A DNA stretch of 64,000 bases from contig NZ_AUWY01000120.1 of NCBI RefSeq assembly GCF_000447205.1, forward strand, positions 1 through 64,000. Direction: 5' to 3'. Below the pieces are notes generated by a model. That model was not told the origin of the DNA and made no database searches. It saw only the letters and a list, made by a program, of their open reading frames with translations. Of the stretch, positions 34,337 through 42,685 are shown piece by piece (the stretch's first letter is position 1; every line of letters starts with the position of its first letter). This stretch comes from Sphingobium ummariense RL-3. Lineage in GTDB: Bacteria; Pseudomonadota; Alphaproteobacteria; Sphingomonadales; Sphingomonadaceae. A program made the position numbers and the translations under genes.

Positions 34337-35152
34337 ATGGGCACAGCAGGCCTGGACGAATTGGATTTTGGCAAGCTGTCCGTTGTCGATCTGCTTGGAA
34401 CGGAAGTGGAAATGTTCACGGCGGGGCAGGGTGCGCCGCTGCTGTTCCTGCATGGGCTGGATGGCCTGGAAGGGTCGGCAGCGGCGTTGCGCGAATTGGC
34501 CGGGTCGTTCACCGTCTTCGCGCCCTCGCATCCCGGCTTCGGCGCTTCCGCCCGGCCGGCGCGTCTCAACCGGGTCGACGATCTCGGCTATTTCTATCTG
34601 GACCTGATGGACCTCCTCTCGCTCGATCGACCCTTGGTCGTGGGGACGTCCTTCGGCGGATGGGTGGCGGCGGAGACGCTGACCAAGGAGCCCGCGCGCG
34701 CGTCGGGGATCGTGCTGGCCTCGCCGCTCGGCCTTCCGACCGCCGACCGGCGCGAGCAGTATGTGGCCGATATCTTCATGCTGTCCCGCCAGGCGCTGGG
34801 CGCGCGGATGCAGCGGGGCGCACCATTGCCGGGCAGTGACATGGCGGCGCTCACGAAGATGCCCGAAGACCGAATCCGCCGACTGATGCGCAACGACGAG
34901 GCCGCGAGCCTCTATGGGTGGACGCCCTATATGTCGAATCCCAAGCTGCCCGACCGGCTTCACCGCATCGCGGCCCCCGCGCTGGTCCTGTGGGGCGAGG
35001 AGGACGCGATCGTCAGCTCCGCCTATCGCGAAGCATGGCGGGCCGCGCTGCCGCAGGCGGAGGTCGAGAGCATCGCCGGGGCGGGACACCGCCTCCATGC
35101 CGACCAGCCGGCCGCCTTCGCTTCGCGCCTGGCCGCCTTCGTCGGCTGCTGA
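34337..35152 (+). CDS. Alpha/beta hydrolase (MhpC-like)
   Basis: This 271-residue hydrolase has LLFLHGLDGLEGS, the nucleophile elbow VVGTSFGGWVAAE, WGEEDAIVSS for the acid and AGAGHRLHADQP for the histidine. The length and fold match meta-cleavage product or lactone hydrolases. The ATG at 34337 has GGAGAG upstream. It is the first gene of a six-gene rightward operon (hydrolase, monooxygenase, HSL hydrolase, carboxymuconolactone decarboxylase family, RibBX-like, flavin reductase), just across from the LysR gene. It probably cleaves an ester, lactone or C-C bond in the monooxygenase pathway. Confidence 0.83.
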   Translation: MGTAGLDELDFGKLSVVDLLGTEVEMFTAGQGAPLLFLHGLDGLEGSAAALRELAGSFTVFAPSHPGFGASARPARLNRVDDLGYFYLDLMDLLSLDRPLVVGTSFGGWVAAETLTKEPARASGIVLASPLGLPTADRREQYVADIFMLSRQALGARMQRGAPLPGSDMAALTKMPEDRIRRLMRNDEAASLYGWTPYMSNPKLPDRLHRIAAPALVLWGEEDAIVSSAYREAWRAALPQAEVESIAGAGHRLHADQPAAFASRLAAFVGC

Positions 35153-35171
35153 CGCCTGTCTGGAGAATGAT

Positions 35172-36362
35172 ATGAAGATCTGGCAATTCAGCGAGCAGGC
35201 CTATCATCCCGCCTTCCAGGCGCCCGGGTCGATGCGGGTGACGCTGCCGCAGCATCTCTGCGATCCGGTCGAGGCCGGGCAGCTGCTCAACCGGTATCTC
35301 GACGAATATCTGCTGGCCGACGAGCTGGGGCTGAACATCATGGTGAACGAGCACCATGCGGCCGCCACCTGCATGTCGACATCCTGCATGACGACGCTCG
35401 CCATCCTCGCGCGGCAGACGCGCAAGGCGCGCCTGCTGGCGCTGGGCGTCCCGCTGGCGAACCGGTCCAACCCGCTGCGCGTGGCGGAGGAGATCGCCAT
35501 GGTCGACTGCCTGTCGGGCGGGCGGCTCGAGGTCGGGCTGGTCAAGGGCGCGGCCTATGAGCTGTTCATGTCCAATCGCCAGCCGACCGGCTTCATGGAC
35601 CGCTTCTGGGAGGCCCATGACCTGATCCTGGCGGCGCTGACCAACCAGGGCGACAACTTTTCCTGGGAAGGCGAGCATTTCCACTATCGCACCGTCAGCC
35701 TGTGGCCGCGTCCCATCCAGCAGCCGCATCCGCCCATCTGGGGCACGGCATCCAGCGCATCGAGCGCGCGCGAATATGGCCGCCGCGACTATCATTGCGC
35801 GACCTTCCTGTCGGGCGCCGTGGCCCGCTCGGTCTTCGCGGGCTATCGCGAGGCCTATGCCGAGGCGCATGGGCGCCAGCCCTCGCAGGACAAGCTTGCC
35901 TATCTCGCGCTGGTGGCGTGTGCGGATGATACTGCCACCGCATTCCGCCGCGCCGAGCGGATGAAGAGCTATTTCACCACGGCGGCGAGGCTCGATCCCC
36001 AGTTCCGCAATCCGTGGGGCTTCAACGCGGTGGAGGCCAATGTCCGGATGCTGCAGGCCGGCCCGGCCGCGATGCGGCCGCGGATGCGCAACGGCGAGCC
36101 GCTGCCGGTCGACGGGTCGATCGAGCAATATATGGATGCGGGGCTGTTCTTCGTCGGCACGCCCGACGAGGTCTATTCGCAGCTCGCCCGGTTCCATGGC
36201 GAAACCGGCGGGTTCGGCAACCTGCTGATGATGGGGCAGGCGGGCGAGCTCGATCATGCGGAAACCGCCGACAACCTGACGCTGGTGGCCCGCGAAGTCG
36301 CGCCGCGGCTCGCGGAGCTGCCGGAGCATAATCTCGAGGTGCGCTATGAGGCCGTGGGCTGA
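35172..36362 (+). CDS. LLM-class (luciferase-like) flavin-dependent monooxygenase (1 of 2)
   Basis: This is a 396-residue TIM-barrel monooxygenase that uses reduced FMN and oxygen. The pattern includes LGLNIMVNEHHAAATCM (family NEHH), VAEEIAMVDCLSGGRLEVGLVKGA and FSWEGEHFHYRTVSLWPRPIQQPHPPIWG. The last block is the hallmark of the luciferase-like superfamily. GGAGA lies 6 nt before the ATG. It overlaps the following HSL hydrolase by 17 nt. A flavin reductase and a riboflavin-pathway gene in the same operon would supply its cofactor. The substrate is unknown; Baeyer-Villiger-type oxygenation or ring hydroxylation are both possible. Confidence 0.88.
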   Translation: MKIWQFSEQAYHPAFQAPGSMRVTLPQHLCDPVEAGQLLNRYLDEYLLADELGLNIMVNEHHAAATCMSTSCMTTLAILARQTRKARLLALGVPLANRSNPLRVAEEIAMVDCLSGGRLEVGLVKGAAYELFMSNRQPTGFMDRFWEAHDLILAALTNQGDNFSWEGEHFHYRTVSLWPRPIQQPHPPIWGTASSASSAREYGRRDYHCATFLSGAVARSVFAGYREAYAEAHGRQPSQDKLAYLALVACADDTATAFRRAERMKSYFTTAARLDPQFRNPWGFNAVEANVRMLQAGPAAMRPRMRNGEPLPVDGSIEQYMDAGLFFVGTPDEVYSQLARFHGETGGFGNLLMMGQAGELDHAETADNLTLVAREVAPRLAELPEHNLEVRYEAVG

Positions 36363-37296
36363 TCCCGTGGATTGCCCGCCGGTGCTGGGCGAGGGCATGG
36401 CCCGCTATGTGGAGTTGTTCCTGGCACAGCCGCCCGCCGCGGACAGGGAGGGGATGCGCCTTGTCGGCGACCTGACGGCGCGGCGCTTCGCACAGGGATA
36501 TGCGCCCGATGTGCAACGGTTCGACAGCTATGTCGCCGCGCCCGGTCGGGAGATTCCCGTGCGTGTCTTCGATCCGGGCGGCGATGCGCCGCGGCCGGCA
36601 ATATGCTATTTCCACGGCGGCGGCTTCGCGATGGGGAGCGTCGAGAGCTTCGACATCGCCTGCGCGGCGCTGGCCGAAGCGACCGGCGCGGTGGTCGTCA
36701 GCGTCCACTATCGCCGGCTGCCCGAGGCGGACTATGCCGCCGCGCAGGACGATTGCGATCGGGCCTTCGCATGGATGCTGCGCCAGGCCGGCGTGCTGGG
36801 TATTGATCCCGCGCGCGCCGGGATCGCCGGCGACAGCGCCGGCGCGCTGCTCGCTCTGGCCTGCAGCGCGAATATGCGCGATGCGGGAGTCGGGTTGCCC
36901 GCCTTCCAGCTGCTTTTCTACGGCGCCTTCGCCATGGACCCGGAGCGGCCGGCCTATGCCGCCAGCCGCGATCCGCTGCTGACCGGGGAGAAGATCGGGC
37001 ACTATATCGCGCTGTTCCGGGATCGCGGTGGCCTTTCGCGCTATCCCTCGCCGGTCGATCGCGACGATCTCGCGGTATTGCCCCCGACCCATCTGGTCGC
37101 CGCCGAACATGATCCGCTGTGCGGTGAAGCGCAGGAACTGGCAGAGCGGCTGGCGGCGGCGGGTGTCGTGACCACCTTTCGAGTGGCGCCTGGCATGATC
37201 CATGGCTTCCTGCGCGCCGTCGGCGTGTCGCCGGCCGCGCGCGGGGAGCTGGAAAGCGCGGCCGAGGCGGTGCGCGCTCTTGTCGAGGGCTGGTGA
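36346..37296 (+). CDS. HSL-type alpha/beta hydrolase (1 of 2)
   Basis: This 316-residue hydrolase of the hormone-sensitive-lipase family has the oxyanion motif CYFHGGGFAMG, nucleophile GIAGDSAGALL, acid AAEHDPLCGE and histidine APGMIHGFLRAV. A close in-window relative lies at 42686; both are followed directly by a carboxymuconolactone-decarboxylase-family gene, so the pair is a duplicated module. It starts inside the monooxygenase gene and stops 2 nt before the next start. It probably hydrolyses the ester or lactone produced by the flavin monooxygenase. Cytoplasmic, no signal peptide. Confidence 0.87.
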   Translation: MRPWADPVDCPPVLGEGMARYVELFLAQPPAADREGMRLVGDLTARRFAQGYAPDVQRFDSYVAAPGREIPVRVFDPGGDAPRPAICYFHGGGFAMGSVESFDIACAALAEATGAVVVSVHYRRLPEADYAAAQDDCDRAFAWMLRQAGVLGIDPARAGIAGDSAGALLALACSANMRDAGVGLPAFQLLFYGAFAMDPERPAYAASRDPLLTGEKIGHYIALFRDRGGLSRYPSPVDRDDLAVLPPTHLVAAEHDPLCGEAQELAERLAAAGVVTTFRVAPGMIHGFLRAVGVSPAARGELESAAEAVRALVEGW

Positions 37297-37298
37297 GC

Positions 37299-37679
37299 AT
37301 GAAGAAGGACGAGAGCTATGAACGCGGCCGCGCCATGCGGTTCGACATGTTCGGCGAACCCGGAGTGGCGAGCCTGGACCATGCCGACGATTTCAGCGAA
37401 CCGCTGCAGGACCTGGTGACGCGCCTGTGCTTCGGGGACGTGTGGAGCCGGCCGGGCCTGGACCGCAAGACGCGATCCATGCTGACGATCGCCATCCTGG
37501 TCGGCCAGTCGCGGCCCGACCAGCTCCGCAACCATATCAACGGCGCCCTGGCCAATGGCGTGACCAAGGAGGAGATCCGGGAGATCCTGCTCCATGCGAC
37601 GCTCTATGTCGGACTGCCCGCCGGAACGGACAGCTGGCGCCACGCGCGCGAAGCGCTGCAGGCGGCCGATGCCTATTGA
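37299..37679 (+). CDS. Carboxymuconolactone decarboxylase family protein (PcaC-like)
   Basis: This 126-residue helical protein has GDVWSRPGLDRKTRSMLTIA, LRNHINGALANGVTKEEIREILLHATLYVG and PAGTDSW. This is the AhpD/CMD fold, and the histidine in RNHINGAL, typical of gamma-carboxymuconolactone decarboxylases, is present. It could decarboxylate a lactone acid formed upstream. The ATG at 37299 follows the hydrolase stop by 2 nt, and the 3' end overlaps the riboflavin gene by 11 nt. A sister lies at 43668, and two more distant copies at 41468 and 54318. Confidence 0.85.
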   Translation: MKKDESYERGRAMRFDMFGEPGVASLDHADDFSEPLQDLVTRLCFGDVWSRPGLDRKTRSMLTIAILVGQSRPDQLRNHINGALANGVTKEEIREILLHATLYVGLPAGTDSWRHAREALQAADAY

Positions 37680-38799
37680 AAGCGCAGGGCATGGCTACAC
37701 GCGGGACATCGCCCCCATCGAGGAGATCATCGAGACGGCGCGCAACGGCGGCGCCTATATCCTGGTCGATGCCGAGGATCGGGAGAATGAGGGCGACGTC
37801 ATCATCCCCGCCCAGTTCGCGACGCCGGCCCGGATCAACTTCATGGCCCGCCATGCGCGGGGCCTGATCTGCCTGGCGATGACTCAGGATCGCGCGCGGG
37901 AATTACGCCTGCCGCCAATGGTGGCGGAGAACCGGTCGGGGTTGCGCACCGCCTTCACCGTGTCGATCGAGGCGCGGGAGGGCATCACCACGGGCATCTC
38001 CGCGCATGACCGCGCGCATACCGTCTCGGTGGCGATCGACCCGACCCGCGGATGCGACGACATCGTCTCGCCGGGCCATGTCTTTCCACTGGTGGCGCGC
38101 CCGGGTGGCGTGCTCGTGCGAGCGGGGCATACGGAGGCCGCGGTGGATGTGTCGTCCCTTGCCGGGCTGATGCCGGCGGGCGTGATCTGCGAGGTGATGA
38201 ACGACGACGGCACCATGGCCCGGCTGCCGGACCTGGTCCGCTTTTCCCGCGAGCATGGCCTGCCCATCGGCACGATCGCCGACCTGATCAGCTATCGCCG
38301 CCGGACGGAGCGCTGCGTCACCCGCGTGCACGAGGAAGCGTTCGAGACGGTCTACGGCACCGGATTCCGGCTGTCGGTGTTCCGCAGCCTGGTCGACAAT
38401 GTCGAGCATGTCGCGCTGTCGCGAGGGCGCATTGCCCCGGACCAGCCGACGCTGGTGCGGATGCACCGGCTCGATTTCGTGTCGGACATGCTGGGTCCTC
38501 CGCACGATCGGCGCGAATATGTCCAGCGCGCGCTGACCCGGATCGGACTGCATGAGGGCGCTGGCGTCATCGTGTTCATCCGCGACCCTTCGGCCAGCGC
38601 GATCTCCGACCGGCGCAGCAACGGCGCCGTCCCGACCCGCGACCAGCGCATTCGCGATTATGGCATGGGCGCGCAGATCCTGCTCGACCTCGGCGTCAGG
38701 GACATCGTGCTGATGACCGACAGCGAAGCGCGGCTGTCGGGCATCGAGGGCTACGGGCTGCGCATCATCGGCAGGGAAGGATTGAGTGGAGATGAGTGA
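37669..38799 (+). CDS. ribB: 3,4-dihydroxy-2-butanone-4-phosphate synthase with degenerate GTP cyclohydrolase II domain (RibBX-like)
   Basis: The N-terminal domain (about residues 10-210) has intact RibB motifs: [21 protein letters not shown] and [13 protein letters not shown]. It should make the four-carbon precursor of riboflavin from ribulose-5-phosphate. The C-terminal half resembles RibA ([15 protein letters not shown] [18 protein letters not shown]), but it lacks the zinc cysteines and the QEGRGIGL segment, so GTP cyclohydrolase activity is unlikely. It overlaps both neighbours. Its place between a luciferase-like oxygenase and a flavin reductase suggests local boosting of FMN supply, as luxH does in Vibrio. 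Confidence 0.88.
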   Translation: MPIESAGHGYTRDIAPIEEIIETARNGGAYILVDAEDRENEGDVIIPAQFATPARINFMARHARGLICLAMTQDRARELRLPPMVAENRSGLRTAFTVSIEAREGITTGISAHDRAHTVSVAIDPTRGCDDIVSPGHVFPLVARPGGVLVRAGHTEAAVDVSSLAGLMPAGVICEVMNDDGTMARLPDLVRFSREHGLPIGTIADLISYRRRTERCVTRVHEEAFETVYGTGFRLSVFRSLVDNVEHVALSRGRIAPDQPTLVRMHRLDFVSDMLGPPHDRREYVQRALTRIGLHEGAGVIVFIRDPSASAISDRRSNGAVPTRDQRIRDYGMGAQILLDLGVRDIVLMTDSEARLSGIEGYGLRIIGREGLSGDE

Positions 38800-39307
38800 G
38801 CCAGCAAGCGCCGTCGCAGCGCCCCTGGGCGTGGCGGAGCAACTGAAGCAGGGGCTGCGCCGGCTGGGGAAAGCCGTGGTGGTCATCACCGCATGGCATG
38901 AGGAGCGCCGCTGGGCGATGACCGCGACGGCCGTCAGCGAGCTCAGCATGGAGCCGCCGTCGCTGCTCGTCTGCGTGAACAGGAATGCCAGCCTGCACGG
39001 CCCTTTGACGGGGCGTGCGCATTTTTGCGTCAACATCCTCCATCGCGACCAGCTTGACGTGTCGCACGCCTGCAGCGGGAAGCTGAAGGGCGAGGACCGT
39101 TTTCGCGAGGGTGAATGGGGGGCGGGACCGTCCGGCACGCCTTTCCTGCGCGACGCCCAGGCCAGCTTCTTCTGCCGGTACGAGACGCATCTGGACTATG
39201 GCACGCACGCGGTCGTGATCGGCGCCGTCGAGCAGGTCGAGATCGCGGGCGACGTCGACCCGCTGATATATCTGGACGGCGGATATGTGCGGGCGGCGGC
39301 GCTCTGA
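38792..39307 (+). CDS. Flavin reductase family protein (NAD(P)H:FMN oxidoreductase)
   Basis: This is a 171-residue flavin reductase of the HpaC/RutF type. Motifs are AVVVITAWHEERRWAMTATA, SMEPPSLLVCVNRNAS, FCVNILHRDQLDVS, and YETHLDYGTHAVVIGAVEQV, the last with the GTH..VIG signature near the flavin. It would deliver reduced FMN to the two luciferase-like oxygenases. The ATG at 38792 overlaps the end of the riboflavin gene by 8 nt; GTG at 38786 is possible. It ends the operon started at 34337. The operator array at 39306-39369 follows. Confidence 0.88.
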   Translation: MSEPASAVAAPLGVAEQLKQGLRRLGKAVVVITAWHEERRWAMTATAVSELSMEPPSLLVCVNRNASLHGPLTGRAHFCVNILHRDQLDVSHACSGKLKGEDRFREGEWGAGPSGTPFLRDAQASFFCRYETHLDYGTHAVVIGAVEQVEIAGDVDPLIYLDGGYVRAAAL

Positions 39308-39378
39308 TATCAGCCTGGCTGTTTCTCTCTTCCCATATGTCAGTTGGACTGTTATAAGCTAAGCTGTCATTTGATATC
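39306..39378 (+). promoter_or_regulatory. Array of three type A operators before the second monooxygenase
   Basis: GATATCAGCCTGGCTGTTTC (39306-39325), TGTCAGTTGGACTGTTATAA (39338-39357) and, reversed and overlapping, TTATAAGCTAAGCTGTCA (39352-39369) all fit the shared pseudo-palindrome. They fill most of the 120-bp gap before the gene at 39428, which suggests tight regulation and an independent promoter there. Confidence 0.62.
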
Positions 39379-39427
39379 TCGCACGGTCGCAAGAGCCGGG
39401 CGGGAGAGGATAGCGGAGGATATCGCC

Positions 39428-40735
39428 ATGCAGTTCGGCTTGTTCTACGAGCATCAGTCGCCGGCGCCGTTCACGGCGGAGAAGGATCGCCAGATCTTTC
39501 ACAATGCGCTCGACGAGCTCGAGCTCGCGGACCGCCTGGGCTACGACTATGCGTGGCTGGTCGAGCATCATTTCCTCGAGGAATATTCGCACAGCTCCGC
39601 GCCAGAGGTGTTCCTGGGCGCGCTCAGCCAGCGCACGAAGCGGATGCGGCTGGGGCACGGAATCTGCGTGATGCCGCCGAAGATCAACCATCCCGCGCGC
39701 GTCGCGGAGCGCATCGCCACGCTGGACCTGCTGTCGAACGGCCGCGTCGAATGGGGGACCGGGGAAAGCGGCACCGCTGTGGAGCTGGAAGGGTTCGGCG
39801 TCGATCCCGACCAGAAGAAGGACATGTGGCGGGAGGCGACCGAGCAGTGCGCCAACATGCTCGCCATGACCCCCTATCCGGGCTTTGCGGGCGACCATTT
39901 CTCGATGCCGGCGCGTAACATCGTGCCCAAGCCGCTCCAGGCGCCGCATCCGCCGCTGTGGGTCGCCTGCTCGCGGCGCGACACCATCCTCCATGCCGCC
40001 CGCAACGGGATGGGGGCGCTGGTCTTCGGTTTCGCCGCCCCCGAGCAGGCGGGCAAATGGGTCGAGGAATATTACGACATCATCCGGTCGGAGGAATGCG
40101 TCCCCATCGGCCATGCCGTGAACGCCAATTTCGCGATCGTCACCGCGCTGTCGGTGCACGAGGATGAGGCCGAAGCAATTGCCCGCGGCACCGAGGGTTT
40201 CAAATATTTCGGCTATTCGCTGGGCTTCTATGCCTCCTTCGGGCGCCATGTGCCCGGTCATTCGACGGTGTGGGAAGGATTCAAGAGGGCCGAGGCGGGG
40301 ATCGAGGACAATCATGGCAATGGCGGCATCGGCACGCCCGAGCAGGTCTATGCGCATTGCAAGGCCTATGCGGATGTCGGCGTCGACCAGATCATCTTCG
40401 TGCAGCAGACCGGGCCGGCCAATCACGACCATATCCGGCAGTCGCTGGAGCTGTTCGCCACGACCGCGATGCCGCGGCTGAAGCAAGGCGAGGAGGAGCG
40501 GCTGGCCAGGAAGCAGGCCGAACTGGCGCCCTATATCGAGGCGGCGCTGGCGCGGAAGAACTATATGGCGCCGGTCGCGATCGAGGATGTCGAGCCGGTG
40601 CGGTCCTATGGCCTGCGCAAGAAGGAAGCCGGGACGTTCGAGAATACGCGGTCGGATCGCGGTGGCGGGCTGGCGGTGGTCGCCGACGATCCGCTCGCGC
40701 TGGTTTCGGGCCAGGCCGAAAAAGCCGCGGGATGA
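39428..40735 (+). CDS. LLM-class (luciferase-like) flavin-dependent monooxygenase (2 of 2)
   Basis: This 435-residue FMN-dependent oxygenase starts MQFGLFYEHQSPAPF and has YDYAWLVEHHFLEEYSHS (the WxxEHHF motif of alkanal/luciferase-like enzymes). It also carries RLGHGICVMPPKINHPARVA and IVPKPLQAPHPPLWVACS. It is about 40 residues longer than the first copy and belongs to a different subgroup, so the two likely act on different substrates or form unequal partners. It shares an operon with the SDR gene (4-nt overlap) and has its own operator array. Reduced FMN would come from the reductase just upstream. Confidence 0.88.
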   Translation: MQFGLFYEHQSPAPFTAEKDRQIFHNALDELELADRLGYDYAWLVEHHFLEEYSHSSAPEVFLGALSQRTKRMRLGHGICVMPPKINHPARVAERIATLDLLSNGRVEWGTGESGTAVELEGFGVDPDQKKDMWREATEQCANMLAMTPYPGFAGDHFSMPARNIVPKPLQAPHPPLWVACSRRDTILHAARNGMGALVFGFAAPEQAGKWVEEYYDIIRSEECVPIGHAVNANFAIVTALSVHEDEAEAIARGTEGFKYFGYSLGFYASFGRHVPGHSTVWEGFKRAEAGIEDNHGNGGIGTPEQVYAHCKAYADVGVDQIIFVQQTGPANHDHIRQSLELFATTAMPRLKQGEEERLARKQAELAPYIEAALARKNYMAPVAIEDVEPVRSYGLRKKEAGTFENTRSDRGGGLAVVADDPLALVSGQAEKAAG

Positions 40736-41460
40736 GCATCTTGCGCAGTCGGGTGGTCGTGATCACGGGCGCGAGTTCCGGTATCGGCGCAGCCTGCGCG
40801 ATCGCCTTCGTCGAAACGGGCGCGAAGGTCGTGCTCGCAGCGCGCCGGGCCGAACGGCTGGAATCGCTGGTGGCGCGACTCGAATCGATGGGCGGCGAGG
40901 CGTTGGCCGTGACAACCGACGTCACGGACGAGGACGCGGTGGCCGCCCTCTTTGCCCGGACGGTCGAGCGTTTCGGCGGCGTGGACGTGCTGGTCAACAA
41001 CGCCGGCATCGCCGACAGCACGCCCGCCGAGAACGCCAGCCTTGCGCTGTGGCACAGGGTAATCGACACCAACCTGACATCCGCCTTCCTCTGCGCGCGG
41101 GCGGCGATCCCGCTGATGCGGGCGCGGGGCCATGGCCGGATCATCAATGTCGGATCGATCTCCGCCCGGGTGCCGCGCAAGGAAAGCCCCGCCTATACGG
41201 CAAGCAAATGGGGACTGGACGGCCTGACCCGCGCGCTGGCGATCGATTGCCGCGCGGATAATATCGCCGTGTCGATATTCCATCCCGGCATCGTCGCGAC
41301 GGAGCTGGGCGGCGGGATCAGCAGCCTGCCCGATGACCTGGTCGCCCGGCCCGAGGATGCGGCGGGCGTGATCGTCCACATGGCCGACCTGCCCGACCAT
41401 CTGAACTTCTACGAAGCACTGGTGGTGCAGAACAAGATCCCGTTCCTCGGCCGGGGATAG
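40732..41460 (+). CDS. Short-chain dehydrogenase/reductase
   Basis: This is a 242-residue classical SDR. The cofactor motif TGASSGIG is at 12-19, VLVNNAG follows, catalytic serine S142 is in NVGSISARV, and Y155/K159 are in YTASK. The family reduces or oxidises a hydroxyl or keto group with NAD(P)H. Start and previous stop overlap by 4 nt, so it is translated with the second flavin monooxygenase and probably oxidises or reduces the same compound. It converges with the aldolase/decarboxylase operon, whose end is only 7 bp away. Confidence 0.9.
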   Translation: MSILRSRVVVITGASSGIGAACAIAFVETGAKVVLAARRAERLESLVARLESMGGEALAVTTDVTDEDAVAALFARTVERFGGVDVLVNNAGIADSTPAENASLALWHRVIDTNLTSAFLCARAAIPLMRARGHGRIINVGSISARVPRKESPAYTASKWGLDGLTRALAIDCRADNIAVSIFHPGIVATELGGGISSLPDDLVARPEDAAGVIVHMADLPDHLNFYEALVVQNKIPFLGRG

Positions 41461-41467
41461 GCGACGC

Positions 41468-41797
41468 CTATCCGTCTTGCGCCTGCGCATCCACCAGCGT
41501 CTTGAGCTTGCGCGCGGCGCTCACCGCGACCGGCCAGCCGGCGTAGAAGGCGATGTGCGCGATCGCTTCGCCCAGTTCCTCCACGGTCAGGCCGTTTTCC
41601 AGCCCCAGCTCCATATGGCCCTGCGCCTGATCGCGATCGAGGGCGACCAGACAGGTGATGGTGATCAGGCTGCGGTCGCGCGGCGAAAGCTCCGAGCGCT
41701 CCCACACCTTGTCGTAGAGGATGTCCTGGGTCAGTTCGTCGAGCAGCGGTGCGACGCTTGCCAGTTCGCGGCCGCGGCCGCCCGAAGGACGCTTCAC
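41468..41797 (-). CDS. Carboxymuconolactone decarboxylase family protein
   Basis: This 109-residue AhpD/CMD-fold protein has VKRPSGGRGRELASVAP at the start, then KVWERSELSPRDRSLITI and GHMELGLENGLTVEELGEAI. The histidine of the decarboxylase group is present. The GTG start (41797) overlaps the aldolase stop by 4 nt. It closely resembles the gene at 54318, also GTG-initiated and also following a CoA/aldol-lyase-type gene. It is distinct from the PcaC-like pair at 37299/43668. Function could be decarboxylation of an aldolase product or a thiol-peroxidase-like role. Uncertain. Confidence 0.82.
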   Translation of the reverse strand: MKRPSGGRGRELASVAPLLDELTQDILYDKVWERSELSPRDRSLITITCLVALDRDQAQGHMELGLENGLTVEELGEAIAHIAFYAGWPVAVSAARKLKTLVDAQAQDG

Positions 41798-42573
41798 AGG
41801 CTTTCTCCCGTCTGTCGGTAGGGCACGAAATGCGCTGCAGCCGCATTCAACGCGCCGCGGATCATGCCCAGGTCTGACAGCCAGGCGATATAGCGGACAC
41901 CGCGTGCAACATAGGCCTCCAGCTGAGCGGCGTTGCCGACGACCGTGCCGATATGCTTGCGCCCGGCCGCGACCTCGATCACCCGGTCGATCGCCGCGAC
42001 GACGTCCGGATGCCCCGCATTGCCAGGATGGCCGAGCGACTGGCTGAGATCGCCCGGGCCGATGAACAGCACGTCGAGCGCATCGATCGCGCACAGCGTC
42101 TCCACTTCCTCCACCATTTCCTTGTTCTCGATATGCACCGCCACCAGCGTTTCCGCATTGGCGCGAGTCTCATAGTCTGGGACCGTGCCGTAGCCGGCGG
42201 CGCGGCATGCCCTGGCCGATCCGCGCTCCCCCACCGGCCAGTATTTCGCCTTGTTGATCACCTCGCGCACCTCCGCCGCACTCTTGAGCGAGGGAACCTG
42301 GATCCCGCTCGCACCGCTGTCGAGCACATGCAGGATATTGGCTTCCTGCGCATCGGGCGTGCGGATGACGCTGCTCATGCCCATTCTTTCGCAGGTGCGG
42401 ATCAGGTTCTCGATCTGGCCATGGGTGAAGCAACCATGTTCGGCATCGACGATGAGGAAATCGAACCCGGCCAGCCCGTACAGCTCGGCGATCGAAGGCG
42501 CATCCACCTTGAGGAAGCTGCCGAACACCGTCTCCCCCGCATCGAGCTTCCGCTTCACTGCCGAATGGAACAC
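41794..42573 (-). CDS. HpcH/HpaI family class II aldolase
   Basis: This 259-residue (beta/alpha)8 enzyme cleaves 2-keto-4-hydroxy acids to pyruvate and an aldehyde. Motifs: FDFLIVDAEHGCFTHGQ, SSVIRTPDAQEANILHVLDSGA, VAVHIENKEMVEEVE (metal glutamate) and FIGPGDLSQSLGHPG (metal aspartate region). It resembles 4-hydroxy-2-oxoheptanedioate and 2-keto-3-deoxy-sugar-acid aldolases. It is divergent from the HSL hydrolase at 42686, with both element A and element B in between. It probably performs the final C-C cleavage that yields central metabolites. Confidence 0.88.
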   Translation of the reverse strand: MFHSAVKRKLDAGETVFGSFLKVDAPSIAELYGLAGFDFLIVDAEHGCFTHGQIENLIRTCERMGMSSVIRTPDAQEANILHVLDSGASGIQVPSLKSAAEVREVINKAKYWPVGERGSARACRAAGYGTVPDYETRANAETLVAVHIENKEMVEEVETLCAIDALDVLFIGPGDLSQSLGHPGNAGHPDVVAAIDRVIEVAAGRKHIGTVVGNAAQLEAYVARGVRYIAWLSDLGMIRGALNAAAAHFVPYRQTGESL

Positions 42574-42592
42574 CGCGCACCTCTCCCTTTTC

Positions 42593-42655
42593 AGTTGCTA
42601 TTTACAAACGACGTTCAACATGGCAGCCAAATCTTCATAAGCCAAGCTTTCATAG
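42593..42655. promoter_or_regulatory. Divergent aldolase/hydrolase region with elements B and A
   Basis: Element B with its upstream part (42593-42617) repeats the 25-bp block at 25008-25032. Element A is reversed here (TTCATAAGCCAAGCTTTCATAG, 42634-42655). The same two elements at the same approximate spacing stand before TonB receptor 2, so the aldolase, hydrolase and receptor genes are probably co-regulated. Confidence 0.62.
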
Positions 42656-42685
42656 CAGATGCATGGGCGGTCTCGACAGGGGAGT

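Noticed and set aside
35172-40735. Possible bioluminescence (lux) operon
   Set aside because: No luxC, luxD or luxE fatty-acid reductase genes are present. The oxygenases belong to catabolic branches of the luciferase superfamily.
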